A DNA stretch of 64,000 nt from Rugosimonospora acidiphila (GTDB lineage Bacteria > Actinomycetota > Actinomycetes > Mycobacteriales > Micromonosporaceae), in the NCBI RefSeq assembly GCF_039543385.1, contig NZ_BAABJQ010000013.1, forward strand, positions 1-64,000, given 5' to 3'. A program made the position numbers and the translations under genes. Below the pieces are notes generated by a model that was given only the letters and a program-made list of their open reading frames with translations, ran no database searches and had not been told where the DNA came from. Positions 1 to 8,109 of this stretch are shown here, one piece after another (positions within the stretch are counted from its first letter, which is position 1; each line of letters opens with the position of its first letter).

Positions 1-56
1 GCGCTTGGATGTGGCGGAGCGGGTCGGACGAGTCCGGCCCGCGCCGCCGTCTCGGC

Positions 57-932
57 TCACCGGCCGATGGCGTCCAGCTCCGCGATGGCGTCGTCCGGCA
101 GCGTCAGGCTGGCCGCGGCGAGGTTCTCCCGCAGGTGGTCCACCGACGAGGTCCCGGGGATGAGCACCGTCGTGGCGGAGCGCCGCAGCAGCCAGGCCAG
201 GGCGACCTGCTGCGGGGAGGCGCCCACCCGCGCGGCGACGGCGTTGAGCGTGTCGTGCTGCAGCGGGCTGAACCCGCCGAGCGGGAAGAACGGGGCGAAC
301 GCGATGTTCGCCGCCGCGCACCGGTCCACCAGGGCGTCGTCCTGCCGGTTGGCGAGGTTGTAGAGGTTCTGCACCATGACGACCGGCGCGATGCGCTGCG
401 CCTCGGTCAGCTGCGCCGCGGACACGCCGCTGAGCGCGAGGTGGCGGATCAATCCCTGCTCGCGCAGCTCCGCCAGGGCGCCGAACTGCTCCGCGATGGA
501 CTCCTCGGTGGTGCCCTCGTGCGAGGCGGTGCGCAGGTACACCACGTCGAGGGTGTCCAGGCCGAGGTGTCGCAGGTTCTCGCGGACCTGGGCCGCCAGG
601 TCCTCCGGCGCCAGCGAGGGCCGCCAGCTGCCGTCCGCCCCGCGCCGCGCGCCGACCTTGGTGGCGATGCGCAGCTGCGACGGGTACGGCGACAGGGCCT
701 CCCTGATCAACTCGTTGACCACTGCCGGGCCGTAGAAGTCGGAGGTGTCGATGTGGTTCACGCCCAGCTCCACCGCGGTACGCAGCACCGCGATGGCCTG
801 GTCGCGGTCTTTGGGCGGACCGAAGACGTTGGGCCCGGCGAGCTGCATGGCGCCGTAGCCCATCCGGCTGATGGTCAGTTCGTCGGCGAGCGTGAGGACC
901 CCGCCCGGAATTGTGAAAGTCATTTGCCCCAT
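57..932 (-). CDS. Aldo/keto reductase family oxidoreductase
   Basis: This is a 291-residue aldo/keto reductase, expected to be a cytosolic NADPH-dependent carbonyl reductase with a TIM-barrel fold. Three of the four catalytic positions are visible: Asp62 in IDTSDFYGP, Tyr67, and Lys92 in RIATKVG. The usual catalytic His position is Arg134 (VVYLRT), as in the E. coli YdbC-like branch, so it is not typical of the best-studied members. The C-terminal IPGTSSVDHLREN cofactor-binding segment is present and the length is normal. A second Met (MTFTIPGG, 923) could be the real start. The gene is divergent from an MmyB-type regulator that probably controls it. The substrate is unknown. Confidence 0.88.
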   Translation of the reverse strand: MGQMTFTIPGGVLTLADELTISRMGYGAMQLAGPNVFGPPKDRDQAIAVLRTAVELGVNHIDTSDFYGPAVVNELIREALSPYPSQLRIATKVGARRGADGSWRPSLAPEDLAAQVRENLRHLGLDTLDVVYLRTASHEGTTEESIAEQFGALAELREQGLIRHLALSGVSAAQLTEAQRIAPVVMVQNLYNLANRQDDALVDRCAAANIAFAPFFPLGGFSPLQHDTLNAVAARVGASPQQVALAWLLRRSATTVLIPGTSSVDHLRENLAAASLTLPDDAIAELDAIGR

Positions 933-1024
933 CCAGGACTAGATGTCACATAACAGGCGATCCGGTCATCTCGGGCAACCTGCCGTGACTCCCACTGTCC
1001 GCGATACCCGCCGCGGCCGGCAGT

Positions 1025-1059
1025 ACTCCCGTGTTCCTGGGAGTGACAGGGCCAGTCAC
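1025..1059. promoter_or_regulatory. Inverted repeats upstream of MmyB-type regulator
   Basis: Two adjacent perfect inverted repeats lie 30-65 bp before the regulator start: ACTCCC-8-GGGAGT (1025-1044) and GTGAC-7-GTCAC (1043-1059). They are in the divergent intergenic region, so a role as operator for the regulator and the reductase is plausible. No binding evidence exists. Confidence 0.35.
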
Positions 1060-1089
1060 CTGCCGGAACGCGCCACTACGGTGGAGCGT

Positions 1090-1983
1090 ATGGACGGTAG
1101 GAACGCGATCGGGGAGTTCCTGCGGGCCCGCAGGCAACTGGTCCGGCCCGAGGACGTCGGCATCAGGGCCGGCGGCCTGCGGCGGGTGCCGGGACTGCGC
1201 CGGGAGGAGGTCGCCATGCTTGCCGGCATCAGCTCGGACTACTACCTCCGGCTGGAGCAGGGCCGGGATCGTAACCCCTCGGTGCAGGTACTTGAGGCGT
1301 TGGCCAGGGTCCTGCGGCTGGACGCCGACGCGACCGCGTACCTGATCGGACTGGCCCAGTCGCGGTCGGCGCAGCGCCCGGCCCGGGCCGCCGCCCAGAC
1401 CCGCCAGCCCGCGCCGGAGCGGGTGCCGGCGAGCGTCCTGCAGCTCATCGACGGCTGGACGAACAACCCCGCGTACGTCCAGAACAAGGTCTCCGACGTG
1501 CTCGCGGTCAACGCCCTCGCCGCCGCGCTGTCGCCGAACTACGCCCCCGGCGTGAACCTGCTGCGGGCCGCCTTCCTCGACCCCTCGGACCGCGCGCTGC
1601 GCCGGGACTGGGACGAGGCGACCGCGGAGGGCGTGGCCGGCCTGCGCGCGCAGGTCGGCCCCGACATCGACGACCCGCGGCTGGTGGAGCTGGTCGGCGA
1701 GCTGTCCGTGCGCAGCGAGCGGTTCCGGCGGCTGTGGGCCCGCCACGACGTGCAGCCGAAGCGGGGCCGGACCAGCCACCTGCGCCACCCGCAGGTCGGC
1801 GACCTGGAACTGCACTCCAACAAGCTGGTCGTCAGCGGCACCGAGGGGCTCATCCTGGTGGTGTTCCACGCCGAGCCCGGCAGCCGCAGCGCCGAACTGC
1901 TGGGGATCCTGGGCAGCCTCACCGCCCCCGCCGCCGGCCCCCGGCGCGCCGAGCCCGATCACTATCCCCTCGACGAGCGGTGA
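1090..1983 (+). CDS. MmyB-like helix-turn-helix transcriptional regulator
   Basis: This 297-residue cytosolic regulator has an N-terminal XRE helix-turn-helix (about residues 8-80) with the family signature GLRRVPGLRREEVAMLAG followed by SSDYYLRLEQGRD. An MmyB-type ligand-binding domain (about 110-275) follows, a PAS-like fold known in the family to bind fatty-acid-like ligands. The start is the ATG at 1090; a GTG nine bases upstream and a longer in-frame extension exist, but homology begins at MDGRNAIGEFL. It is divergent from the aldo/keto reductase, a common arrangement in actinomycetes in which the regulator controls its neighbour. The ligand is unknown. Confidence 0.88.
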   Translation: MDGRNAIGEFLRARRQLVRPEDVGIRAGGLRRVPGLRREEVAMLAGISSDYYLRLEQGRDRNPSVQVLEALARVLRLDADATAYLIGLAQSRSAQRPARAAAQTRQPAPERVPASVLQLIDGWTNNPAYVQNKVSDVLAVNALAAALSPNYAPGVNLLRAAFLDPSDRALRRDWDEATAEGVAGLRAQVGPDIDDPRLVELVGELSVRSERFRRLWARHDVQPKRGRTSHLRHPQVGDLELHSNKLVVSGTEGLILVVFHAEPGSRSAELLGILGSLTAPAAGPRRAEPDHYPLDER

Positions 1984-2000
1984 GCCGCGGCCGGCCCCGG

Positions 2001-2054
2001 GCTACTGCGCGGCCCCCGGCTACTGCGCGGCCCCGGGCTACTGCGCGGCCCCGG
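2001..2054. repeat. 18-bp tandem repeat, three units
   Basis: Three near-identical copies of an 18-bp unit (GCTACTGCGCGGCCCCGG) lie between the convergent MmyB-type regulator and the COG0523 gene. The stop codon of the COG0523 gene falls inside the array, so expansion or contraction could move that stop. Confidence 0.8.
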
Positions 2055-3306
2055 GCGGATCGGGCGCTTCGTCGTCGGCGAAGCAGCCGGCGAACGGATC
2101 GTCGAAGGTGCGCCAGCGTGACTCGCCCAGCGACAGTTCGGCGTCGGTGAGCAGGCAGCCGACCAGCGTCCGGTGCACCGTCGCGGCGTCCAGTCCGATG
2201 CCGATGAACACCAGGTGGGTGTCGCGGTCGCCGTAGTACGGGTCCCATCCGGCCGCCGCGGTGACCCGGCGCTGGTCGCTCGCCTCACTCCAGTCCTCAT
2301 CCGGTACGGCGGCCAGCCAGCGGCCCAGCGACCCCAGGCCCAGGCCGCCGCCAGCGCCCTCCCAGGCGACCACCGTGTCGGGCTGGCTGGCCAGCCAGAG
2401 GTGGCCCCGGGAGCGCAGCGTGGGCACGGTCAGTCCGCGCAGTGCGGCGTCCAGCCGCCGCGGGTGGAAGGGGCGGCGGGCCCGGAAGACGACCGAGACC
2501 AGTCCGCAGTCGGGGACGGGTTCGTGCACGCCGACCAGATGCCCCTCGATGCCGCGGGCCAGGATGCCCGGGGTCTCAGGGTCGTAACGGTGGGTGTGGC
2601 CCACCGCCGGAAGCCGGCCCGGTGCCCCGCCGGTCACCTGGTGCTGGGTGGCCCAGGGCGCCAGGCGGTGCAGCAGCACGGACAGCCGTACCCGGTCGAA
2701 ATCCTCGTCGGCGGTGTGCCAGAACAGCGCCAGCGTGTCGGCGGACTCGATCTGGTGCGCGACGAGGTCGGCGACCGCGCGGTGGTCGTCGTCGGCGGCC
2801 TGCAGGCCGCGGTCGGCGAGGTCGTCGGTGCTCGTCAGGTCGTCCAGCAGGCGCCGGCCGTGCACCACGGTCAGGTAGGAGTCGAACCGGACCGAGTCGG
2901 CGACCGGTGCGCCGTCGACCAGGCAGTAGGCGCACGCGGCCTGGAGCGTCTCGGGCTCGATCGACCGGGGGAGCACGAGCAACTGGTCGTGGTCGGGGTG
3001 GGTGGCGGCCAGCCGCACCAGGGTGGGCAGGACATCCTCGCGCAGGGTGCACGACACACAGCCGTGTACCAGCTCGACGGTGACGTCCTCGAGCACCTCC
3101 GCGCCGGTGCGTACCACGCGCCGTACGGCGCCGGCCGCCATGCCGGTCAGGTCGTGCTCGACGCACAGCAACGCCGGCCGGCTCGCCAGCAGGGCATCGG
3201 TGACGGCGGCGGTGGCCTCGGGCCAGAAGCCGGACAGCACGGTGACGGCCGGGCGGATCTCGGCCGTGGTGCGGCCGGCGCGGGCCGGGGCTATCGGTGA
3301 GGACAT
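2038..3306 (-). CDS. COG0523 (CobW-type) zinc-homeostasis protein lacking a P-loop
   Basis: This 422-residue protein has the layout of COG0523/CobW metallochaperones. The N-terminus (VTVLSGFWPEA, residues 21-31) sits where the family has its GTPase P-loop, but the GxxGxGK(S/T) motif is gone. The metal motif CxxC is kept as CVSC (83-86), and a CobW C-terminal domain follows (about 250-400). A P-loop-less form is known among Zur-controlled actinobacterial members, so GTP hydrolysis should not be assumed. A good Zur-box candidate lies 22 bp before the start, shared with the divergent ribosomal-protein genes. This points to a role in coping with zinc limitation. Confidence 0.82.
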   Translation of the reverse strand: MSSPIAPARAGRTTAEIRPAVTVLSGFWPEATAAVTDALLASRPALLCVEHDLTGMAAGAVRRVVRTGAEVLEDVTVELVHGCVSCTLREDVLPTLVRLAATHPDHDQLLVLPRSIEPETLQAACAYCLVDGAPVADSVRFDSYLTVVHGRRLLDDLTSTDDLADRGLQAADDDHRAVADLVAHQIESADTLALFWHTADEDFDRVRLSVLLHRLAPWATQHQVTGGAPGRLPAVGHTHRYDPETPGILARGIEGHLVGVHEPVPDCGLVSVVFRARRPFHPRRLDAALRGLTVPTLRSRGHLWLASQPDTVVAWEGAGGGLGLGSLGRWLAAVPDEDWSEASDQRRVTAAAGWDPYYGDRDTHLVFIGIGLDAATVHRTLVGCLLTDAELSLGESRWRTFDDPFAGCFADDEAPDPPGAAQ

Positions 3307-3327
3307 GCACCCTCCGGTGACACTAGT

Positions 3328-3342
3328 TGAAAACGATTGTCA
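3328..3342. promoter_or_regulatory. Candidate Zur box
   Basis: The sequence TGAAAACGATTGTCA is an imperfect dyad close to the actinobacterial Zur consensus (TGAAAATGATTTTCA-like). It lies between the COG0523 gene and rpmB/rpmG, the classical zinc-repressed set, so Zur would repress both directions when zinc is sufficient. The AT-rich stretch stands out in this GC-rich DNA. Confidence 0.75.
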
Positions 3343-3459
3343 TTATAGAGCGGCGGTGGTGCCGGGAACAGCCCGGCCCCGCCTGCGATTGTCGGCCCGT
3401 CCGGCCGCCGGCCAGCGGGCCGCCGGCGGAAGGGCCGCCGGCCCGAAGGAGAAGAGTTC

Positions 3460-3696
3460 ATGTCCCGACGATGCGACGTCACCGGGGCCGCGCCCAGCTT
3501 CGGTAACGCGGTCTCCCACTCGCACCGGCGCACCCGTCGCCGGTGGAACCCCAACCTGCAACACCACCGGTACTGGCTGCCCTCGCAGCGGCGCTGGGTC
3601 ACCCTGAGGCTGACCGCCAAGGCGATGCGCACCATCGACCGCCAGGGCATCGAGGCGGTGGTCCGGCGGCTGCCCGACCGGGGAGCGGGCCTCTGA
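3460..3696 (+). CDS. rpmB: 50S ribosomal protein L28, zinc-independent form
   Basis: The 78-residue product aligns along its length with bacterial L28 (MSRRCDVTG, NPNLQ, LRLTAKAMRTIDRQGI). It has one Cys only, so it cannot form the four-Cys zinc knot of C+ L28 and is a C-minus paralogue. C-minus proteins replace the zinc-containing copies in the ribosome when zinc is scarce. A strong ribosome binding site (GAAGGAGAAG) precedes the ATG. Its stop overlaps the rpmG start (TGATG), so the two are translationally coupled, and the Zur box upstream fits zinc control. Confidence 0.93.
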   Translation: MSRRCDVTGAAPSFGNAVSHSHRRTRRRWNPNLQHHRYWLPSQRRWVTLRLTAKAMRTIDRQGIEAVVRRLPDRGAGL

Positions 3697-3863
3697 TGGC
3701 CCGCCGCACCGCGATCCGGCCGATGGTGACGCCGCGCGGCACCGCCGGCGCCGGCCACCCGTACGTCATCCGGAAACACCGGCGCAATGATCCGGATCGG
3801 CTCGTGCCGCGCGACTACGACCCGAGCGAGCGGCGGCACGTCGAACTCCGCGAGCAGCGCTGA
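3696..3863 (+). CDS. rpmG: 50S ribosomal protein L33, zinc-independent form
   Basis: This 55-residue protein matches L33 (GTAGAGHPYVIRKHRRN, then LVPRDYDPSERRHV). It contains no cysteine, so it is the C-minus form. Its ATG overlaps the rpmB stop by one base, showing a two-gene operon. With L28 it is expected to replace zinc-binding counterparts under Zur derepression. No further zinc-alternative ribosomal protein follows. Confidence 0.92.
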   Translation: MARRTAIRPMVTPRGTAGAGHPYVIRKHRRNDPDRLVPRDYDPSERRHVELREQR

Positions 3864-3899
3864 GCGGTGGCGGAAGAGAAAGTGGGCGGGGGCAGGCGG

Positions 3900-4002
3900 T
3901 AGGCAGGGCCTGCCCCCAGGTGAGGCAGGCGGGGTAGGCAGGGCCTGCCCCCAGGTGGGGCAGGGGGGGTAGGCAGGGCCTGCCCCCAGGTGGGGCAGGC
4001 GG
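3900..4002. repeat. 35-bp tandem repeat, three units
   Basis: Three head-to-tail copies of a 35-bp unit begin at 3900, 3935 and 3970. Each contains the near-palindrome GGCAGGGCCTGCC. The array lies just after rpmG. It could act as a transcription-attenuating structure or be a simple minisatellite; there are no spacers, so it is not a CRISPR array. Confidence 0.85.
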
Positions 4003-4053
4003 TGAGCCCGCCTCGCCCTGCCACCGCGCTGCGGCGTCGCCAGGCGAATCGTG

Positions 4054-4194
4054 GGGGTAGTGCGACTCGTTGCGTCCCGGGTTGGTGACCGCCCAGAACG
4101 CGCCGAGGCCGCTGGAGAGGCTGACGACGACCGGATTGCGCGATCGGCCCAGCAGCGGCAGCGCGGCCCGGGTCACCCGGACGACGCCGGGCGC
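4054..4194 (-). pseudogene. Internal fragment of a short-chain dehydrogenase
   Basis: In this frame the reverse strand reads GVVRVTRAALPLLGRS, then VVVSLSSGLGAFW and NPGRNESHYP. These match the central strand/helix block around the catalytic Ser of classical SDR enzymes. A stop lies immediately upstream. The downstream YxxxK helix and the N-terminal Rossmann motif are absent, and the frame runs into the 35-bp repeat array. I read it as a remnant, not a gene. Confidence 0.5.
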
Positions 4195-4242
4195 CTCACC
4201 TCCGGCTCAGCGGACGAGCGAACGGCCCGCGAGCCAGTGGGG

Positions 4243-4470
4243 TCAGCGGGTCCGCGGCGTGGCCGCCGCGGTCAGCTCGGCCAGGTGTTGGGGGGAGCAC
4301 GCGGTCAGCAGCCGCCGCCCGTTGAGCGAGGGATCGTCGCGGTCCACCACGCCCGGATCCGCCACCAGAGCACAGCACGCGTCGTCGCGCAGTTCGACCG
4401 AGCACAACTGGCACCGGCTCGCCGGTAGGGCGCTGCGGCGGTGCGACCACCATTTTCTTCCAAGGCGCAT
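4243..4470 (-). CDS. Small cysteine-rich hypothetical protein
   Basis: A 75-residue ORF with a CQLC pair (residues 20-23), a second CC pair (31-32) and a late CSPQH, a spacing that could bind one metal ion as a zinc-ribbon or treble-clef-like unit. The reading frame has good GC-rich codon use and no competing gene. I do not recognise the family. It is transcribed alone between the SDR remnant and the XRE-cupin regulator. Confidence 0.5.
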   Translation of the reverse strand: MRLGRKWWSHRRSALPASRCQLCSVELRDDACCALVADPGVVDRDDPSLNGRRLLTACSPQHLAELTAAATPRTR

Positions 4471-4686
4471 CCTGCATGTCTACGTCAGATTCGCCGCGCT
4501 GCTCACCGGTCAGACACGCGATACCCGCCTCCTCCACTATCCGTTAGGCCCCCACGAGCAGGCGAGATGCTCGCCCGAACGGAGGACCTACGGTGTCGAT
4601 CGGCTCATTTCGACCCGGTCCGACCCGGCTCAGCCAGGGCGGCTCACCGGCCCGGCCCGGTCCGACCCGACCCGGCGCGGCGCGGC

Positions 4687-5286
4687 TCAGGCGGTGCGGC
4701 GAGGGCGCTCGGCGGGTCGGGCGCGGACGTGCAGCCGTTCGCCCTGCGGCCCGAAGAGGCTCAGGACCTCCGCGGGCCCCGGCCCGGGGTTGGAGAGGCG
4801 GTGCGGCGTACGGGTGTCGAACTCGACGACCTCGCCCGGGGCCAGGATGAGGTCGTTCGCCCCGAGCAGCAGGCGCAGCCGGCCGGACAGCACGTACAGC
4901 CACTCGTAGCCCTCGTGGGTCTGCGGCTCCGGCGAGCAGGGGGCCTGGCCCGGCGGGAAGATCTGCTTGTACGCCCGCAAACCGCCCGGACGGTTGGTCA
5001 ATGGCAGGTACGTGACGCCGTGCCGCACGATCGGGCGGCTGCGCACCCTCGGGTCAGCGGTCTCCGGCGCGCCGACCAACTCGTCCAGTGCCACCTGATG
5101 GGCCCGGGCCAGCGGGAGCAGCAGCTCCAGAGTGGGTTTGCGCCCGCCGGATTCGAGTCGGGACAGGGTGCTGACCGAGATCCCGGTGGCCTCGGCGAGC
5201 TGGCTCAGCGTGACGCCACGCCGCCTGCGCAGGGCGCGCAGCCGCGGGCCGACGGATGCCAGTGCCTCGTCGTCATCGTTTGCCAT
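4687..5286 (-). CDS. XRE-family regulator with C-terminal cupin
   Basis: The 199-residue product has an XRE helix-turn-helix (about 14-70; LSQLAEATGISVSTLSRLESG) and a cupin domain (about 115-185; EGYEWLYVLSGRLRLLLG, APGEVVEFDTRTPHRLSN). Cupins in this family usually sense a small ligand or metal. The start is set at MANDDDEA, 73 bp from the divergent oxidoreductase/methyltransferase fusion, so local control of that gene is likely. The C-terminus is extended and Arg/Pro-rich. Confidence 0.88.
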   Translation of the reverse strand: MANDDDEALASVGPRLRALRRRRGVTLSQLAEATGISVSTLSRLESGGRKPTLELLLPLARAHQVALDELVGAPETADPRVRSRPIVRHGVTYLPLTNRPGGLRAYKQIFPPGQAPCSPEPQTHEGYEWLYVLSGRLRLLLGANDLILAPGEVVEFDTRTPHRLSNPGPGPAEVLSLFGPQGERLHVRARPAERPRRTA

Positions 5287-5359
5287 ATCAGCAACGATAC
5301 TTGCCGCATTCGTGGCGGCGGCGGACCGTTGGCGCGACGCCGAACGGAGGAGAGAAACG

Positions 5360-6973
5360 ATGGTGGACGAGGCGTACGACGTGAACGAGGCGTACGACGT
5401 GGACGAGGCGTACGACGTGGTCGTGGTGGGCGGCGGAGCCGCGGGGCTCAGCGGGGCCCTGGCGCTGGCCCGGGCGCGGCGGTCGGTTCTGGTGGTGGAC
5501 GCCGGGCAGCCGCGCAACGCCCCGGCCGGGCACGTGCACAACTACCTGGGCCGGGAGGGCACGCCACCGGCGCGGCTGCTGGCGACCGGGCGCGAGGAGG
5601 TGGCCCAGTACGGCGGGCGGGTCGTCGCCGGCCGGGTGGAGGCGGTGCGGCGGCACGGCGAGGGCGCGTGCTTCTCCGTCCGGCTGGATGACGGTCGTAC
5701 CGTCTCGGCCCGGCGGCTGCTGGTCACCACCGGCCTCGTGGACGAGCTGCCCGACCTGCCCGGCCTGTCCGACCGGTGGGGGCGCGACGTGCTGCACTGC
5801 CCGTACTGCCACGGCTGGGAGGTTCGTGACCGGCGCGTGGGCGTGCTGGCCACCGGCCCGGCGGCGGTGGCGCAGGCGCAGCTGTGGCGGCAGTGGACGC
5901 CGCACGTGCTGCTGTTCCTGAACGGAGTTCCGGCGCCCGAGCCGGAGGACGCCGAGCGGCTGGCGGCGCGCGGGATCGTCGTCGTCGAGGGCCCGGTGGC
6001 GGAGCTGGAAGAGACCGGCGTGCGGCTCGGGTCCGGCGAGATCGTCGCCGTCGACGCGGTGGTGGCGATGCCGCGGGCCACCGCGCGCTCGGAGTTGCTG
6101 GAGTCGCTCGGCCTCACGCCGGTCGACGTCGAGCTGGCCGGCACGGTCGTCGGCGCGCAGGTGGCGGCCGACCCGACCGGGGCCACCGCCGTACCGGGCG
6201 TGTGGGTCGCCGGCAACGTGGCGGACCTCCGCGCGACGGTGATCGCCTCGGCGGCGGCCGGGCTGAGCGCCGGGGCGGCGATCAACGCCGACCTCGTCGC
6301 CGAGGACACCCGGGTCGCCGTGGACGACTACCGGCACCGGTTGAGCACCATGTTCGAGGAGGCCGCGTGGGAGGAGCGCTACCAGTCCCGCCCGGCCATC
6401 TGGAGCGGCCGGCCGAACCCGCAGCTGGTCGCCGAGGCGGCCGGGCTGACCCCGGGCCGGGCGCTCGACGTCGGCTGCGGCGAGGGCGCCGACGCGGTCT
6501 GGCTGGCGGAGCGGGGCTGGCGGGTCACGGCGGTGGACATCTCGGGTACCGCGCTGGAGCGGGCCGCCGCGCACGCCGCCGAGGCGGGGGAGCGGGTCGC
6601 CGGTCGCATCGAGTGGGTGCACGCGGACCTGCGCGACTCCCCGCCCGCCGAGGGCGCGTACGACCTGGTCTCGTCGCAGTTCATGCACCCGACGACGCAG
6701 ACGCGCGAGCGGTTCTTCGCGGGGCTGGCCGCGGCGGTGGCGCCGGGCGGCACTCTGCTGATCGTCGGGCACCACCCGTCCGATCTGGCCACCTCGGCGC
6801 ACCGGGCGCACTTTCCGGACCTGATGTTCACCGGTGAGCAGGTCGCCGCCTCGCTCGACCCGGCCGACTGGGAGGTGCGCGTCGTCGAGGCCCGGCCGCG
6901 CGCCGCGGTCGATCCCGAGGGGCACGACATCGCCATCAAGGACGCGGTGCTGGTGGCCCGCCGCCGCCCCTGA
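5360..6973 (+). CDS. Fusion: thioredoxin-reductase-like FAD oxidoreductase + SAM methyltransferase
   Basis: A 537-residue two-domain protein. Residues 18-315 form a thioredoxin-reductase-like flavoprotein with the FAD motif GGGAAGLSG (23-31), a redox CPYC (147-150) and a C-terminal GVWVAGNVADL FAD-contact segment. Residues 330-537 are a class I methyltransferase with DVGCGEG (370-376) as SAM motif I. The N-terminus carries three copies of EAYDVD-like hexapeptides, encoded by an 18-bp tandem repeat (about 5369-5422). An AGGAG ribosome binding site precedes the ATG. The XRE-cupin regulator is divergent. Fusions of this kind occur in actinomycetes; the joint substrate is unknown, possibly a thiol, selenium or arsenic compound (speculative). 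Confidence 0.9.
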   Translation: MVDEAYDVNEAYDVDEAYDVVVVGGGAAGLSGALALARARRSVLVVDAGQPRNAPAGHVHNYLGREGTPPARLLATGREEVAQYGGRVVAGRVEAVRRHGEGACFSVRLDDGRTVSARRLLVTTGLVDELPDLPGLSDRWGRDVLHCPYCHGWEVRDRRVGVLATGPAAVAQAQLWRQWTPHVLLFLNGVPAPEPEDAERLAARGIVVVEGPVAELEETGVRLGSGEIVAVDAVVAMPRATARSELLESLGLTPVDVELAGTVVGAQVAADPTGATAVPGVWVAGNVADLRATVIASAAAGLSAGAAINADLVAEDTRVAVDDYRHRLSTMFEEAAWEERYQSRPAIWSGRPNPQLVAEAAGLTPGRALDVGCGEGADAVWLAERGWRVTAVDISGTALERAAAHAAEAGERVAGRIEWVHADLRDSPPAEGAYDLVSSQFMHPTTQTRERFFAGLAAAVAPGGTLLIVGHHPSDLATSAHRAHFPDLMFTGEQVAASLDPADWEVRVVEARPRAAVDPEGHDIAIKDAVLVARRRP

Positions 6974-6989
6974 CCCATCCTCCACAATG

Positions 6990-7026
6990 GACGGATGGGC
7001 CCGTGCGCCGGCCCGGCCCATCCGTC
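6990..7026 (+). terminator. Hairpin after the oxidoreductase/methyltransferase gene
   Basis: A perfect 11-bp inverted repeat, GACGGATGGGC and GCCCATCCGTC, with a 15-base loop, starts 16 bp after the stop codon. There is no T-tract, which is usual for actinomycete terminators. Confidence 0.65.
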
Positions 7027-7132
7027 AACCCGGCGGTCGCCTCGCGCCCGAGGCCGCGTTGATCGGCTCGGAAGATCGACGGCTAAACTGGCGCGCTCCG
7101 AGCAGATGATCAATAGACGCGGGGTGTGTGGC

Positions 7133-8086
7133 ATGGGCGAGATCGAGTACCAGGCGGGCCTGCACCGCCTGACCGGCAACACCTACGCCTACCTGCAGCC
7201 GCCCGGCACCTGGGGATTCAGCAACTGCGGCCTGGTGGTGGGCGAGGGAGAGGCGCTGCTGGTCGACACCCAGTTCACCCTGCCGCTGACCCGGCGCCTG
7301 CTGGCCGCCGTCGAGGAGGCGGTACCCGGCGTGCCGGTCACCACGGTGGTGACCACGCACGCCAACGGCGACCACGCCTGGGGTACCCAACTGCTGCCGG
7401 ACGCCGTGACCATGGGATCGGAGGCCACCGCGCACGGGATGGCCGACGAGATCCCGCCACAGGCGTTGTCGGCGCTCGCCAGGAGCCCCGAGGGTGCCAG
7501 CCCGCTGGGCGACTACGCCCGCCGGTTCTTCGGGCACTTCGACTTCGACGGGATAGTGCTCACCCCGCCGGCGAAGACGTTCACCGGCGAGGCCGAGGTC
7601 ACCGTCGGCGGCATCCCGGCGCAGCTGATCGAGGTCGGCCCGGCGCACACCTCGGGCGACGTCATCGTGCACGTTCCCGGCGAGGGCGTGCTGTTCGCCG
7701 GCGACATCCTGTTCATCGACGACCACCCGGTGATGTGGACCGGGCCGGTGCGCAACTGGATCGCCGCGTGCGAGCGCATCGCGGCCACCGGCGCCGAGTT
7801 CGTGGTGCCCGGCCACGGTCCGGTCACCGACGTCGCGGGCGTCCTGGTGTTCCGGGACTATCTGGCATACCTGGACGAGCACGCGCGGGAGAGCTTCCGG
7901 CGGGGGCTGCGGTACTGGGAGGCGGCCATGGCGCTGGCGCTGCCGGAGCCGTTCGCCTCCTGGGGGCACCGCGAGCGGGTGGTGATGAGCTTCGCCGCGA
8001 TCTACCGGGAACTCGGCGACCGCGACGCCGCCGACCCGATGGCCGTGCTGCACCGCACCGCCGAGGCGTACCAGCGGCTGCCGTAG
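7133..8086 (+). CDS. MBL-fold metallohydrolase
   Basis: A 317-residue metallo-beta-lactamase-fold protein. The metal-binding motif appears as H76-A-N-G-D80-H81, so the second histidine of HxHxDH is Asn. Other ligands are present in GPAHTSGD, FAGDILFIDDHP and VVPGHGP, so at least one metal site should form. The family includes thiolesterases, lactonases and SoxH-like hydrolases. The ATG at 7133 is preferred because homology begins at EYQAGLHRLTGNTYAY; an in-frame ATG at 7106 is the alternative. It is monocistronic and convergent with the next gene. Substrate unknown. Confidence 0.88.
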   Translation: MGEIEYQAGLHRLTGNTYAYLQPPGTWGFSNCGLVVGEGEALLVDTQFTLPLTRRLLAAVEEAVPGVPVTTVVTTHANGDHAWGTQLLPDAVTMGSEATAHGMADEIPPQALSALARSPEGASPLGDYARRFFGHFDFDGIVLTPPAKTFTGEAEVTVGGIPAQLIEVGPAHTSGDVIVHVPGEGVLFAGDILFIDDHPVMWTGPVRNWIAACERIAATGAEFVVPGHGPVTDVAGVLVFRDYLAYLDEHARESFRRGLRYWEAAMALALPEPFASWGHRERVVMSFAAIYRELGDRDAADPMAVLHRTAEAYQRLP

Positions 8087-8109
8087 CGGCCGGCCGCGGG
8101 TGCGAACGG

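Noticed and set aside
3900..4002. Tandem 35-bp repeats as a CRISPR array
   Set aside because: The units are directly adjacent without spacers and no cas gene is present; the same holds for the array at 22382.
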